Notes under the pieces: generated by a model
Told to the model about the DNA's origin: nothing
Seen by the model: only the letters and a program-made list of their open reading frames with translations
Database searches by the model: none
Source of the DNA: Desulfovibrio piger ATCC 29098
Lineage (GTDB): Bacteria; Desulfobacterota; Desulfovibrionia; Desulfovibrionales; Desulfovibrionaceae
Assembly (NCBI RefSeq): GCF_000156375.1
Contig: NZ_DS996360.1
Coordinates: 9,973-46,648, forward strand
Length of the DNA: 36,676 nucleotides
Reading direction: 5' to 3'
Shown: positions 1-7,160 of the stretch, piece after piece
How the letters are laid out: every line of letters starts with the position of its first letter
Numbering within the stretch: position 1 is the stretch's first letter
Position numbers and translations under genes: made by a program

Positions 1-1008
1 GGGCGCGGCACCGGGCTGGGGACGGGAGATGACGCGCACCTGGGGAGCCGGGGCCACCACGCGGGCGCGGGTGGGCGTGGCTTCGGCGGGACGGTCGTCA
101 CGGTTCTCGCGGGCCTCGCGCTGGGGCAGCGTGGGGGCGGAGGAGCCTTCGGGCATGGCCGAAGCGTCAGGACGGCCGGTGCGGGGCTTGGCGGCCTTTT
201 CCGCGGCGCCGTTCTCGGCGGCTTCCTTGGCGTTGATGGCGGCCAGCACGGCGCTCTTGCGCACTTCGGGCTTGGCTTCGGGAGCCTTTTCGGGCTTGGG
301 CTCGGGCTTGGCTTCCGTCTTGGTCACGGGAGCGGCGGCCTGGGCGGGCCGGATGATGCGGGCCGTGGGCGTGGCATCGGGACGGCTGATGACGCGGGCG
401 CCGGCCGGAGCCACCACGCGGGCGGTCTGGGGCGTCGCCTTTTCCACGCGGGCTTCGCGCTTGGCTTCGGTCCTGGGTTCGGCTTTGGCTTCGTTCTTCA
501 CGGGTTCGGGCTTGGCTTCAGGAGCCTTTTCGGCCTCGGGGGCGGCCACCACGCGGGCAGCGGGCGTTTCCACCGGGGCGACGGGTTCGGGAGTCTTTTC
601 GGCCTTGGGCTCGGCCTTCACGGGTTCGGGCTTGACCTCGGGAGCCTTTTCAGGCTCGGGGACGGAGATCACGCGGGCCGCGGGCGTCTCCACCGGAGCG
701 GCGGGCTCGGGAGTTTTTTCGGGCGCGGCTTCGGCCTTGGTCTCGGCCACGGGCTGTTCTTCGGCCGGGGCTTCGTCCTTCACGCGGCGGCGGCGCACGA
801 TGACCGTGGGCTGATCGTCCTTGCGGTCGGCCTTGCGCTGGCGGTTCTCGGCCACACGGTCGCGAACCCCGCTCACTTCTTCCATGGGGATGGAGCCCTG
901 GGCGCTCTTGACGTTGAAGCCCATGGACTGCAGCTCCTGCAGCAGTTCCTTGGCATCCATCTTGAGCTCAGCGGCAAGATCCTTGATTTTGATTTTACTG
1001 TCCGACAT
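1..1008 (-). CDS. infB: Translation initiation factor IF-2, N-terminal part (runs off left edge)
   Basis: IF-2 delivers initiator tRNA to the 30S subunit and is a ribosome-dependent GTPase. Only the first 336 codons are in the window, so the GTPase domain lies outside. The N-terminus (MSDSKIKIKDLAAELKMD) is the classic IF2-N fold (about residues 1-52). After residue 65 comes an RRRR basic stretch and then a long, low-complexity Ala/Pro/Glu/Lys linker with repeated ARV-I-x-RP units (for example ARVIS, ARVVAPAGARVISRPD, ARIIRP). Such long linkers are common in IF-2 of Desulfovibrio. The ATG at 1008 overlaps the ylxR stop in a TAATG, so translation is probably coupled. It is the last visible gene of the rimP-nusA-ylxR-infB operon. 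Identity is firm from sequence plus synteny; full length is unknown. Confidence 0.95.
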   Translation of the reverse strand, partial: MSDSKIKIKDLAAELKMDAKELLQELQSMGFNVKSAQGSIPMEEVSGVRDRVAENRQRKADRKDDQPTVIVRRRRVKDEAPAEEQPVAETKAEAAPEKTPEPAAPVETPAARVISVPEPEKAPEVKPEPVKAEPKAEKTPEPVAPVETPAARVVAAPEAEKAPEAKPEPVKNEAKAEPRTEAKREARVEKATPQTARVVAPAGARVISRPDATPTARIIRPAQAAAPVTKTEAKPEPKPEKAPEAKPEVRKSAVLAAINAKEAAENGAAEKAAKPRTGRPDASAMPEGSSAPTLPQREARENRDDRPAEATPTRARVVAPAPQVRVISRPQPGAAP

Positions 1009-1256
1009 TACTTTTCCCCCTTGCGCCGTCTGGACGGTCTGAACTTGGCGAATCGTGCCGCGCAGGCCGGATCGTCACACAGGTACCAGCCCCTGCCCGG
1101 ACTGGTCTGCGGCGCGTCGATAATCAAATTTCCGTGCGCGTCGCGCACGTGGCGCGTCAGTGCTGCCTTGGCGAACCGGCGGCGGCAGATGACGCACATT
1201 CTCACTGGCCCTTCGCAGCCCTCAACGGGCGCGTCGGGGCTAGTCTTCATCACCAT
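1008..1256 (-). CDS. ylxR: YlxR/RnpM family RNA-binding protein
   Basis: An 82-residue protein between nusA and infB. The motif PVRMCVICRRRF near residues 17-28 and the later GRGWYLCDDPACAARF are the hallmark of the YlxR family (DUF448). The Bacillus member RnpM is reported to bind RNase P RNA and modulate its activity; that role is not shown for this group. The start at 1256 lies inside the end of nusA (17-base overlap), and a second ATG two codons later (1250) is also possible; neither has a strong ribosome binding site, so translation is probably coupled to nusA. The stop overlaps the infB start. Length matches the family, which is usually 80-100 residues. Confidence 0.9.
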   Translation of the reverse strand: MVMKTSPDAPVEGCEGPVRMCVICRRRFAKAALTRHVRDAHGNLIIDAPQTSPGRGWYLCDDPACAARFAKFRPSRRRKGEK

Positions 1257-2556
1257 CCTGGGCTTTTTCGCTGTTGCCGGCGTCGGTGTCTTCCTCAGCG
1301 GCCCGGGGTTCGGGCTCGGCCACGGGGGCCAGGAAGTTGATGGCCGAACGCAGGTCGGCGATGCGGCTGTCCGAGATGGCCAGCTTGTCGGACAGTTCCT
1401 CGTCGGTGGCCTGACGCAGCAGGTCCAGCGAGGTATAGCCCGCTTCCAGCAGCTGGTTCATGGAGACTTCGGCCACGCTGGCCACCTGCTCCAGACCGTG
1501 GCCGATGGCATTGGCCTCGTTGTAGCGGGTCTCGGTGAAGATATCGACCTTCCAGCCCAGCAGGCGGGCGGCCAGCTTGACGTTCTGGCCCTTGCGGCCG
1601 ATGGCGTTGGTCAGCTGGTCATCGGGCACGATGACTTCCAGCAGGTTCTCTTCTTCGTCCACCACGATGCGGGAGACCATGGCCGGGGCCAGGGCGTTGC
1701 GGGCGTAGGTGGCGATATCGGGGCTCCAGACCACGATGTCGATGCGTTCGCCGCGCAGTTCCTGCACGATGTTCTGGATGCGCGAACCGCGCACGCCCAC
1801 GCAGGCGCCCACGGGATCCACGTCGCGCTCGCGGGAGAGCACGGCCACCTTGGCGCGGGAGCCGGGGTCGCGGGCCACGCCCATGATCTGCACCACGCCG
1901 TCGTCCACTTCGGGCACTTCGCGGCGGAACAGGGCGGCCATGTAGTCGCGGTGCGCGCGGGAGATGACCACCTGCGGGCCGCGGCCTTCCTTGCGCACGT
2001 CGATGATGATGGCCTGCACGCGGTCATTGCGCTTGTAGTGTTCGCGGGGGATCTGTTCCTCGCGGGGCAGGATGGCTTCGGTGCGGCCCAGGTTGACCAC
2101 CCAGCCGCCCTTGTCGCGGCGCTGCACGATACCGGAGACGATCTCGCCCATGCGGTCCTTGTACTCGTCGTAGATGATCTCCTGCTCGGCGTCGCGCATG
2201 CGCTGGATGATGACCTGCTTGGCGGACTGGGCGGCGATGCGGCCCAGGTCTTCCACCTTCACGCGGAAACCGACTTCGTCGTCGATCTGCACGGAGGGAT
2301 CATGGGTGCGGGCTTCGGTGATGCCGATGTGGGTGTCTTCGTTCTCGACCTCGCCGTCTTCCACCACGATCTTGAACTGGTAGACTTCGATGTCGCCGGT
2401 GTTGTCGTTGTACCGGACTTCCACATCCATATCTTCGCTGAAGCGGCGCTGCACCGAGGTGCGCACGGCATCTTCAAGCGTCTTGATGAGCATGTCGCGG
2501 TCAAGGCCCTTGTCTTTGCTGATCTGGTCAATGGCCTTTTTGAGTTCAAGGTTCAT
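1240..2556 (-). CDS. nusA: Transcription termination/antitermination factor NusA
   Basis: NusA binds RNA polymerase and nascent RNA, and controls pausing, termination and antitermination. The 438-residue protein shows the normal order: N-terminal polymerase-binding domain (MNLELKKAIDQISKDKG), S1 domain (about 130-200, with MGEIVSGIVQRRDKGG), then KH domains with the signature RDVDPVGACVGVRGSRI and the second KH motif NAIGRKGQNVKLAARL, ending in a short helical repeat (about 365-415) and an acidic tail. I placed the start at 2556, because GGAGGT sits six bases upstream; an in-frame ATG seven codons earlier has no such site. Downstream it overlaps ylxR by 17 bases. A 136-base gap separates it from rimP, with hairpin-forming sequence but no terminator T-run. 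Confidence 0.97.
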   Translation of the reverse strand: MNLELKKAIDQISKDKGLDRDMLIKTLEDAVRTSVQRRFSEDMDVEVRYNDNTGDIEVYQFKIVVEDGEVENEDTHIGITEARTHDPSVQIDDEVGFRVKVEDLGRIAAQSAKQVIIQRMRDAEQEIIYDEYKDRMGEIVSGIVQRRDKGGWVVNLGRTEAILPREEQIPREHYKRNDRVQAIIIDVRKEGRGPQVVISRAHRDYMAALFRREVPEVDDGVVQIMGVARDPGSRAKVAVLSRERDVDPVGACVGVRGSRIQNIVQELRGERIDIVVWSPDIATYARNALAPAMVSRIVVDEEENLLEVIVPDDQLTNAIGRKGQNVKLAARLLGWKVDIFTETRYNEANAIGHGLEQVASVAEVSMNQLLEAGYTSLDLLRQATDEELSDKLAISDSRIADLRSAINFLAPVAEPEPRAAEEDTDAGNSEKAQDGDED

Positions 2557-2692
2557 TGCTACCTCCGGCTGCCGCACTGGGCGGCATAAATTTCCTGGTG
2601 TACCGGCCGGGGCCGGAAACCGCCGTCACGGGCGGGTGATGACGAAGCGGCCTTGCGGCCGCGTGAGAGGACCGCAGGGCGTGCCCGTGCGG

Positions 2693-3427
2693 TTATATGT
2701 CTTCGGCCTCGTTACGGCCGGGATGCTTGCTCTTGCCGCTCTTGCTCTTGCCCTTTTGGGGGGCGTCGCCCTGGGGCGCGGCCTTGGCGGCCTTGCGGGC
2801 GGGCTGCTTGCCGGGCTTCTGCGGCTGGCGGAAAATATGGATGCGGCTGGCGCGGCGCACCATGTCCCAGGGCACCAGGACCTCGTCCATGGCCTCGGGG
2901 CAGATGTCGCCCTCGGCCGAGACGCTGGCCGGGGCCACGCGCACGGCGCTGTCGGTGACTTCGCGCAGGACGCCGCGCCAGGCGCGACGGGCCGCGGGAG
3001 CGTTCTCGGGAGCGTAGGCGGAGACCATGCGCAGTTCCACCATGTCGCCCACATAGGAACGCATCTGGTCGAGAGAGAAGAACAGACGGCTGAAGCCGGG
3101 CGTGGAGACTTCCAGCACATAGGCCTGTTCGATGAGGTCTTCCACTTCGAGGGCCAGACCGAGCTGGCGCGAGATCTCCTCGCACTGGTCGATGCTGGCG
3201 GAGCGGGCCGCCATGATGTCGGCGCTGTCCTCAAGGTTGTCGGCGGGATCGCTGTCGGCGGACAGCGCGGCCTGGGCCTGTTTGACCTCCAGCGGCAGGT
3301 CCACGAATACACGCACCGTGGTGCGGCCTGCCTGGGCGATCTCCACACCCCAGATTTCAAGACCCTGAGCCTGGACCAGGGGCGTGGCCAGACGGGTGAC
3401 GGTTTCCTTGAGGCTGTTTTCGCTCAT
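2693..3427 (-). CDS. rimP: Ribosome maturation factor RimP, with C-terminal basic extension
   Basis: RimP assists late maturation of the 30S subunit. The start at 3427 follows AGGAAGG at good spacing. The N-terminal RimP domain (GLEIWGVEIAQAGRTTVRVFVD) and the SH3-like C-terminal domain (about 140-200) are recognisable, with the family core YVLEVSTPGFSRLFFSLDQM around residues 102-121. At 244 residues it is much longer than the usual 150: there is an insertion rich in Ala/Asp/Ser between the two halves of the N-terminal domain (about residues 35-65), and a Lys/Ala/Gly/Pro tail (last 45 residues) that could bind RNA. It is the first gene of the rimP-nusA-ylxR-infB operon, the standard bacterial order. 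The coding start overlaps the stop of a possible 29-codon upstream ORF in an ATGA. Confidence 0.93.
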   Translation of the reverse strand: MSENSLKETVTRLATPLVQAQGLEIWGVEIAQAGRTTVRVFVDLPLEVKQAQAALSADSDPADNLEDSADIMAARSASIDQCEEISRQLGLALEVEDLIEQAYVLEVSTPGFSRLFFSLDQMRSYVGDMVELRMVSAYAPENAPAARRAWRGVLREVTDSAVRVAPASVSAEGDICPEAMDEVLVPWDMVRRASRIHIFRQPQKPGKQPARKAAKAAPQGDAPQKGKSKSGKSKHPGRNEAEDI

Positions 3428-3513
3428 GTCCCTTCCTGGGCGTCTGCCCGGTCGCAAGTACAAAAAAAAGGGGGCCTGTTGAGGCCACCCCGTTGTGAAC
3501 GCATGTTCTGCAT
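3424..3513 (-). CDS. Possible 29-residue upstream ORF in the rimP leader
   Basis: An ATG at 3513 opens a 29-codon frame (MQNMRSQRGGLNRPPFF at its start) that runs through the terminator-like hairpin and ends in a TGA overlapping the rimP ATG (ATGA). Its geometry would suit coupling of its translation to hairpin formation and to rimP initiation. I see no good ribosome binding site before the ATG, so it may not be translated. Function unknown. Confidence 0.2.
   Translation of the reverse strand: MQNMRSQRGGLNRPPFFCTCDRADAQEGT
3461..3491 (-). terminator. Intrinsic terminator-like hairpin in the rimP leader (possible attenuator)
   Basis: On the minus strand an 8-bp GC-rich stem (3470-3477 pairing with 3482-3490, one bulged base, loop of four) is followed directly by eight T residues (3469-3462). 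It lies about 60 bases downstream of the predicted transcription start and 34 bases before the rimP ATG, in sense orientation with the operon. There is no gene upstream for it to terminate, so an attenuator is the simplest reading. This is inference from sequence only. Confidence 0.6.
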
Positions 3514-3554
3514 CAGGATGATGCGGCAGTGACTGCCGCGCCATTTCGGACAAC

Positions 3555-3584
3555 CATATAAGGAGAGAATCGGGGGGCTGTCAA
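3555..3584 (-). promoter_or_regulatory. Sigma-70 type promoter of the rimP-nusA-ylxR-infB operon
   Basis: On the minus strand a perfect TTGACA (3584-3579) is followed after 17-18 bases by TTATAT/TATATG (3561-3555). The expected start is near 3548, giving a leader of about 120 bases. The leader holds a first hairpin (GCGGCA/TGCCGC arms at about 3523-3539) and then the terminator-like hairpin at 3461-3491. Confidence 0.7.
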
Positions 3585-3608
3585 GCCTTTTTTCATGGCC
3601 GGAGGCGG

Positions 3609-3635
3609 AAAAATCCGCTTTTGGCGCGGATTTTT
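3609..3635. terminator. Bidirectional intrinsic terminator between rimP promoter and mutY
   Basis: A perfect 10-bp stem (AAAAATCCGC at 3609-3618 with GCGGATTTTT at 3626-3635, loop of seven) carries A and T runs on its outer flanks, so it can act on either strand. The only transcript that would reach it is mutY on the minus strand, which would then have a 3' UTR of about 370 bases containing the structured repeat. Confidence 0.6.
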
Positions 3636-3636
3636 C

Positions 3637-4006
3637 AGGCAAGGCTGCTGCGGACAGGCCGGGCATCCAGTGCGGCGCGGACCCGTGCGGCTTCACTTTG
3701 GAAAGGTGGACAGGGCCGGTCCGCCGTCTCGGACTCCTGTGCGCAGGTCATCCCGTCTCCGGTCCTGCGGTGGAGGGCGGCAAGGACGCGCTGCCTCTCC
3801 TGATAAAGCGCGCTGGGGAGGGGGACGTTTGAGGGGGAACCCCTCTCGCGCCAGCAGCGACCGGATGGCGGCCCGCAGGGCCGTGCCCGTTGGCGACGCA
3901 GGAAGCTATGGGCATCGACAACAGAGATGAGGGGCTTCCCCTCAAAAGAACACCCCGGACCTCGGCAGCAGAGATGAAGGGGCCCCTTCCCCCCTCAAAA
4001 AAAGCC
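3637..4006. other. Gene-free region downstream of mutY
   Basis: About 370 bases with no supportable gene. It holds the structured repeat (3857-3928), a partial copy of its end (3961-3976), and several short GC hairpins such as GAGGGG/CCCCTC near 3929-3943. Open frames across it vary between repeat copies and have no ribosome binding sites, so I treat it as the non-coding 3' region of mutY. Confidence 0.6.
3857..3928 (-). repeat. Structured 71-72 bp repeat, copy downstream of mutY
   Basis: This 72-base block is nearly identical to two tandem 71-base blocks at 29262-29403. Read on the plus strand it contains two nested-in-series hairpins: a 6-bp stem (CGGCCC/GGGCCG around GCA) and a 7-bp stem (TGCCCGT/ATGGGCA). 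Compared with the copies near speB, the first stem shows a paired change (CAGCCC/GGGCTG), which keeps pairing. A fragment matching only the last 15 bases of the unit recurs at about 3961-3976. Its strand is given relative to mutY, in whose 3' region it lies. It is flanked by G/C-run hairpins similar to those flanking the speB copies. Confidence 0.7.
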
Positions 4007-5206
4007 CTAAAAACCCTTCAGCAGCGGCCCTTTCGGCGCCGTGAGGCTGTCGGCCAGCTTGCGGTGGGCGGCGGGCATGGCCAGGTTTTCCAGCTCCCCG
4101 CGTTCCAGCCAGCGGCAGGCCGTGGCCGCCGTGAGCACGGGCGGTTCGGGCGGCTGGGGCGTCGCGTCCGAGACCAGCTCCAGGGCGAAGCAGTGCAGGC
4201 GCACCCGGTAGGTGGTGTAGCCGTGGCGGATGATGCCCAGCGGGGCCGTCACCCGGACGGTGAAGCCCGTCTCTTCGGCGAACTCGCGCACCACGGCCTG
4301 TTCCGGCGTCTCGCCGGGTTCCACGCGGCCGCCGGGGAATTCCCACAGGCCGCCCCAGGCCCCCTGGGGCAGACGCTTCTGGACGAAGAGGCGGTCGTGG
4401 CTGGAAAGGACGCCGGTCACCACTTCGATGGGCGTGATCTCCGCCTTTTTGCCCGGCACGGGACGCTCATGCACGATGCCCAGATGCAGGGCCGTGCAGA
4501 AACGGGCCAGGGGGCACTGGCCGCAACGGGGCTTTTTGCCGCAGACCAGGGCCCCCAGCTCCATCATGGCCTGGTTGTGGCGGCGCGCCTCGCCTTCGGG
4601 CAGGATGCGGCGGGCCAGCTCCGCGATGCGTGCGGCGGCCGGGCCGGATTTGACCGGGCTGTCCACATCGAAGACGCGGGCGATGACCCGTTCCACGTTG
4701 GCGTCGATGCAGGCCACGGGCAGGTTGAAGGCGATGCTGGCGATGGCGGCCGTGGTGTAGGGCCCGATGCCGGGCAGGGCGCGGATGGCTTCGGGATCGG
4801 AGGGGAAGATGCCGCCGTGTTCCCGCATGACCAGACGGGCGGCGGCCAGCAGGTTGCGGGCGCGGGAATAGTAGCCCAGGCCCTCCCAGGCGTGCAGCAC
4901 CTCTTCCTCGGAAGCGGCGGCCAGGGCGTGCAGGTCGGGGAAACGCTCCATCCAGCGCAAAAAATAGCTGACGCCGCGTTCCATCTGGGTCTGCTGGAGC
5001 ATGATCTCCGAGATCCAGACCTCGTAGGGCGTGTAATGGCGCCGCCAGGGCAGGGGGCGGGCGTTGGCGTCGAACCAGGCGAGCAGGGCCTGCTGCAGCT
5101 CGGGGAGGTGCTTTTCGGGCGGACGGTGACCGGGCGGCGGCACGGCACCGGTGACGGGGACGAGGGACGGCAGCGTATGCTGACCGGTGGTCTGGCGGGA
5201 TCTCAT
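4007..5206 (-). CDS. mutY: A/G-specific adenine DNA glycosylase MutY
   Basis: MutY removes adenine mispaired with 8-oxoguanine. Seen in order: the glycosylase core with the catalytic Glu in SEIMLQQTQ, the helix-hairpin-helix [12 protein letters not shown], the catalytic Asp in CIDANVERV, a four-cysteine iron-sulfur loop, and a C-terminal NUDIX-like 8-oxoG recognition domain with a complete NUDIX box ([17 protein letters not shown]). The Cys spacing is C-X5-C-X2-C-X5-C, one residue shorter in the first gap than the usual C-X6-C-X2-C-X5-C. The start is uncertain: I chose the ATG at 5206, but upstream in-frame starts at 5266 and 5317 exist and none has a good ribosome binding site. It is divergent from ppiB, and the region downstream carries a structured repeat. 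Confidence 0.93.
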   Translation of the reverse strand: MRSRQTTGQHTLPSLVPVTGAVPPPGHRPPEKHLPELQQALLAWFDANARPLPWRRHYTPYEVWISEIMLQQTQMERGVSYFLRWMERFPDLHALAAASEEEVLHAWEGLGYYSRARNLLAAARLVMREHGGIFPSDPEAIRALPGIGPYTTAAIASIAFNLPVACIDANVERVIARVFDVDSPVKSGPAAARIAELARRILPEGEARRHNQAMMELGALVCGKKPRCGQCPLARFCTALHLGIVHERPVPGKKAEITPIEVVTGVLSSHDRLFVQKRLPQGAWGGLWEFPGGRVEPGETPEQAVVREFAEETGFTVRVTAPLGIIRHGYTTYRVRLHCFALELVSDATPQPPEPPVLTAATACRWLERGELENLAMPAAHRKLADSLTAPKGPLLKGF

Positions 5207-5265
5207 GGCGGCAGTGTAGCCGTGCGGGCCCTTCCTGTCACCCCGCCGGGGCGGAGAGGGGCGCA

Positions 5266-5294
5266 TTGTCTTTGCCGGCCGCTTGTCGTATAGA
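5266..5294 (+). promoter_or_regulatory. Promoter of ppiB
   Basis: TTGTCT (5266-5271) and TATAGA (5289-5294) are separated by exactly 17 bases, 55 bases before the ppiB ATG. It overlaps the longer possible N-terminus of mutY, which is one more reason to prefer the shorter mutY start. Confidence 0.5.
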
Positions 5295-5348
5295 GACGGA
5301 TGGCCGCCGTGTTGCACGGCCGCCGCAAATTTCCCTCAAGGAGTTACC

Positions 5349-5855
5349 ATGTCCAATCCCACCGTGCTGCTGGAAACGACCTCGGGCGACATCCTGATCG
5401 AGCTCTTCCCCGACAAGGCTCCCGACACCGTCGCCAACTTCCTGCAATATGTGGATGACGGCTTTTATGCCAACACCATTTTCCATCGCGTGATCCCCGG
5501 CTTCATGATCCAGGGCGGCGGCCTTGGCCCCCGCATGGACGAGAAGGCCACCCGCGCCCCCGTCAAGAACGAAGCCGACAACGGTCTTTCCAATGACCGC
5601 GGCACCATCGCCATGGCCCGCACCATGGATCCCCACAGCGCCACCGCCCAGTTCTTCATCAACCTGGTGGACAACGACTTCCTGAACTACAGCGCTCCCG
5701 TGCCCAGCGGCTGGGGCTACTGCGTGTTCGGCAAGGTCGTGGAAGGCATGGACGTGGTGGACAAGATCGCCAAGGTCAAGACCAAGAGCGTGGGCATCCA
5801 CGAGAACGTGCCCACCGACATGGTGCTCATCACCGGCGCCAGCCGCTTCGAATAG
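5349..5855 (+). CDS. ppiB: Cyclophilin-type peptidyl-prolyl cis-trans isomerase
   Basis: A 168-residue single-domain cyclophilin that speeds Xaa-Pro isomerisation during folding. The signature core [13 protein letters not shown] and the later [27 protein letters not shown] region carry the expected catalytic Arg, Phe, Met and Gln; the C-terminal [19 protein letters not shown] is also typical. There is no signal peptide, so it should be cytoplasmic (PpiB type). The start follows AAGGAG seven bases upstream. It is followed after about 80 bases by a secreted protein gene with a hairpin in between. Confidence 0.95.
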   Translation: MSNPTVLLETTSGDILIELFPDKAPDTVANFLQYVDDGFYANTIFHRVIPGFMIQGGGLGPRMDEKATRAPVKNEADNGLSNDRGTIAMARTMDPHSATAQFFINLVDNDFLNYSAPVPSGWGYCVFGKVVEGMDVVDKIAKVKTKSVGIHENVPTDMVLITGASRFE

Positions 5856-5889
5856 GCCGCGGCCTGTTCCTCACCGATTCTGGACTGTC

Positions 5890-5922
5890 AGCCCCACGCC
5901 TGTCGTGGGGCTGCCGGATTTT
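5890..5922 (+). terminator. Weak terminator hairpin after ppiB
   Basis: A perfect 9-bp stem AGCCCCACG/CGTGGGGCT (5890-5898 with 5904-5912) is followed six bases later by only four T residues, so readthrough into the next gene is likely. Confidence 0.45.
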
Positions 5923-5933
5923 CAGGAGGAAAC

Positions 5934-6476
5934 ATGAAAAAATGGCTTTTGTGCTGCTGCCTGTTGCTGGCCCTGCCCCTGGCTGCCCAGGCGGAAGACG
6001 AAAAGATCGACCCCGCCAACTACATCTGCGCCGAATTCGTGGCACAGGGCGCCGTCAGCCAGGATCCGCCCATCTTCCAGGCCCTGCAGATCGACGGCTT
6101 CGTGAGCTCCAACATCGGCTACACCGTGGCCGATCCGCAGGCCATCAACGTGCTGGTGCCCCAGGCCTACCTCATGTGCCAGGAGCAGCCCACCGCCGTG
6201 GTGGCCGAGATCTGGGAGCCCCTCAAGAAAAAGCTGCCCCGTCCCGTCAGCGGCGAATGGGAAGCCGACGTGACCAAATGCCGTGCCTATAACGAACATC
6301 CCGAGAACGGCAGCGGCTTCGTCATCTGGCTGGATGCCTACAACCGTCAGTACAACGTGACGGAAAAGTCCATCCTGGCCAAGCAGGAGACCCTGGACAA
6401 GTTCCTGGCCGCCTGCGCCAAGAACCCCGATGCCTTCATGATCGACGTGCTCCAGGAGACCCTGGGCAACAAGTAG
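5934..6476 (+). CDS. Secreted protein with two HdeA-like halves
   Basis: A 180-residue protein with a clear signal peptide (KK, hydrophobic core with CCC, cleavage near AQA-ED at about 20). The mature part looks like a tandem duplication. Half one has Cys32 (YICAEFV), ALQIDGFVSS, then Cys82; half two has Cys116 (KCRAYNE), VIWLDAYN, then Cys161. The Cys-Cys separations (50 and 45 residues) are close to the 48 of E. coli HdeA, an acid-activated periplasmic chaperone whose single disulfide joins two cysteines. The W/I-L/D-G/A-Y/F pattern between the cysteines also fits that fold. The match is by eye and the chaperone role is inference. A strong ribosome binding site (AGGAGG) precedes the ATG, and a strong terminator follows. 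Confidence 0.75.
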   Translation: MKKWLLCCCLLLALPLAAQAEDEKIDPANYICAEFVAQGAVSQDPPIFQALQIDGFVSSNIGYTVADPQAINVLVPQAYLMCQEQPTAVVAEIWEPLKKKLPRPVSGEWEADVTKCRAYNEHPENGSGFVIWLDAYNRQYNVTEKSILAKQETLDKFLAACAKNPDAFMIDVLQETLGNK

Positions 6477-6509
6477 TCGGGCCGGATTTTTTTCCGCAAG
6501 GAAAACGAC

Positions 6510-6551
6510 AGGACCGCCATCCCCGATGGGGACGGCGGTCCTGCTTTTTTT
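6510..6551 (+). terminator. Strong intrinsic terminator after the HdeA-like gene
   Basis: A 9-bp stem AGGACCGCC/GGCGGTCCT extended by CCCC/GGGG (6510-6542) is followed by seven T residues at 6545-6551. Confidence 0.85.
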
Positions 6552-6690
6552 CAGGGATGCCGCTGTGACGGCTCACGCCTGCGGCGCATCTTGGCGGGGA
6601 GGCGGCTCCCCCGGGCTCACGGGATGCGGGGCCGGCGGTCGGGCCATGCCCGGGCGCTCCCGCAGGGGAGGCTCCCGAAAGCTCTCCTGC

Positions 6691-7143
6691 CTATTCCTGC
6701 ACGAAGGGATAGACCCGAACGCTCAGGGGCTGCTTGTTCTTGTGGGACATGGCGGAGATCACATAGGTGTACTGGCGGCTCTGGCCCGCCGGCGGGCAGG
6801 GGCCGGTATAGACACGGGTCAGGGCGCCTTCGGGGATGATGCCCGTGCCGTCGTTCTCCCAGCTGCCGCCGCCCAGCAGGCGTTCCTGCGGCTCGTTCTC
6901 CAGCAGGCGGACATCGAAGTAGTCCGTGCCCTTGGGCACGTTGGTGACCACCATTTCGGGCGAGATGCGCGAGCAGCGGTGCAGGGCGCGCAGCTTCACT
7001 TCCACCTGCATGTCGGGGGACGTTTCCGGCTGGGCGGGGGACTCGCTGCCGTCCTGCCACAGGCCGCAGGCCGAGAGCATCAGGGTCGCGCCCAGCAGGA
7101 GCGGAGCACGGTACAGGTTTTTTCCAGAAAAACGCTTGCGCAT
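6691..7143 (-). CDS. Lipoprotein with a degenerate PEBP (YbhB/YbcL-like) domain
   Basis: A 150-residue protein with a lipoprotein signal: basic start (MRKRFSGKN), hydrophobic stretch and lipobox LSAC at about residues 23-26. The mature part recalls the phosphatidylethanolamine-binding protein family: CSRISPEMVVTNVPKGTDYFDV matches the C-x-x-x-SP-x-x-x-x-x-x-VP-x-GT region, and YTGPCPPAGQSRQYTYVISAM matches the GPCPPxGxHxYxF motif, but the usual ligand-site D-H residues of the first motifs and the His after CPPxG are missing or replaced (SRQY instead of HRY). So binding of the normal anionic ligand may be lost. Start at 7143 chosen for the lipoprotein signal and GGAGG upstream. It is divergent from the aminotransferase gene. 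Confidence 0.7.
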   Translation of the reverse strand: MRKRFSGKNLYRAPLLLGATLMLSACGLWQDGSESPAQPETSPDMQVEVKLRALHRCSRISPEMVVTNVPKGTDYFDVRLLENEPQERLLGGGSWENDGTGIIPEGALTRVYTGPCPPAGQSRQYTYVISAMSHKNKQPLSVRVYPFVQE

Positions 7144-7160
7144 GAGGGGCCTCCGGGTAT

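Noticed and set aside
1021-2589. 522-codon frame opposite nusA, and similar very long antisense frames at 11792-13855, 19538-21517, 30806-32839 and 34521-36548
   Set aside because: They are mirror frames of well-recognised genes, a usual effect of high GC at third codon positions. Their products are His/Gly/Ala-rich without any domain.
3493-3560. tRNA gene or small RNA between the rimP promoter and rimP
   Set aside because: Too short for a tRNA and no cloverleaf; the sequence is better explained as a leader with two hairpins.
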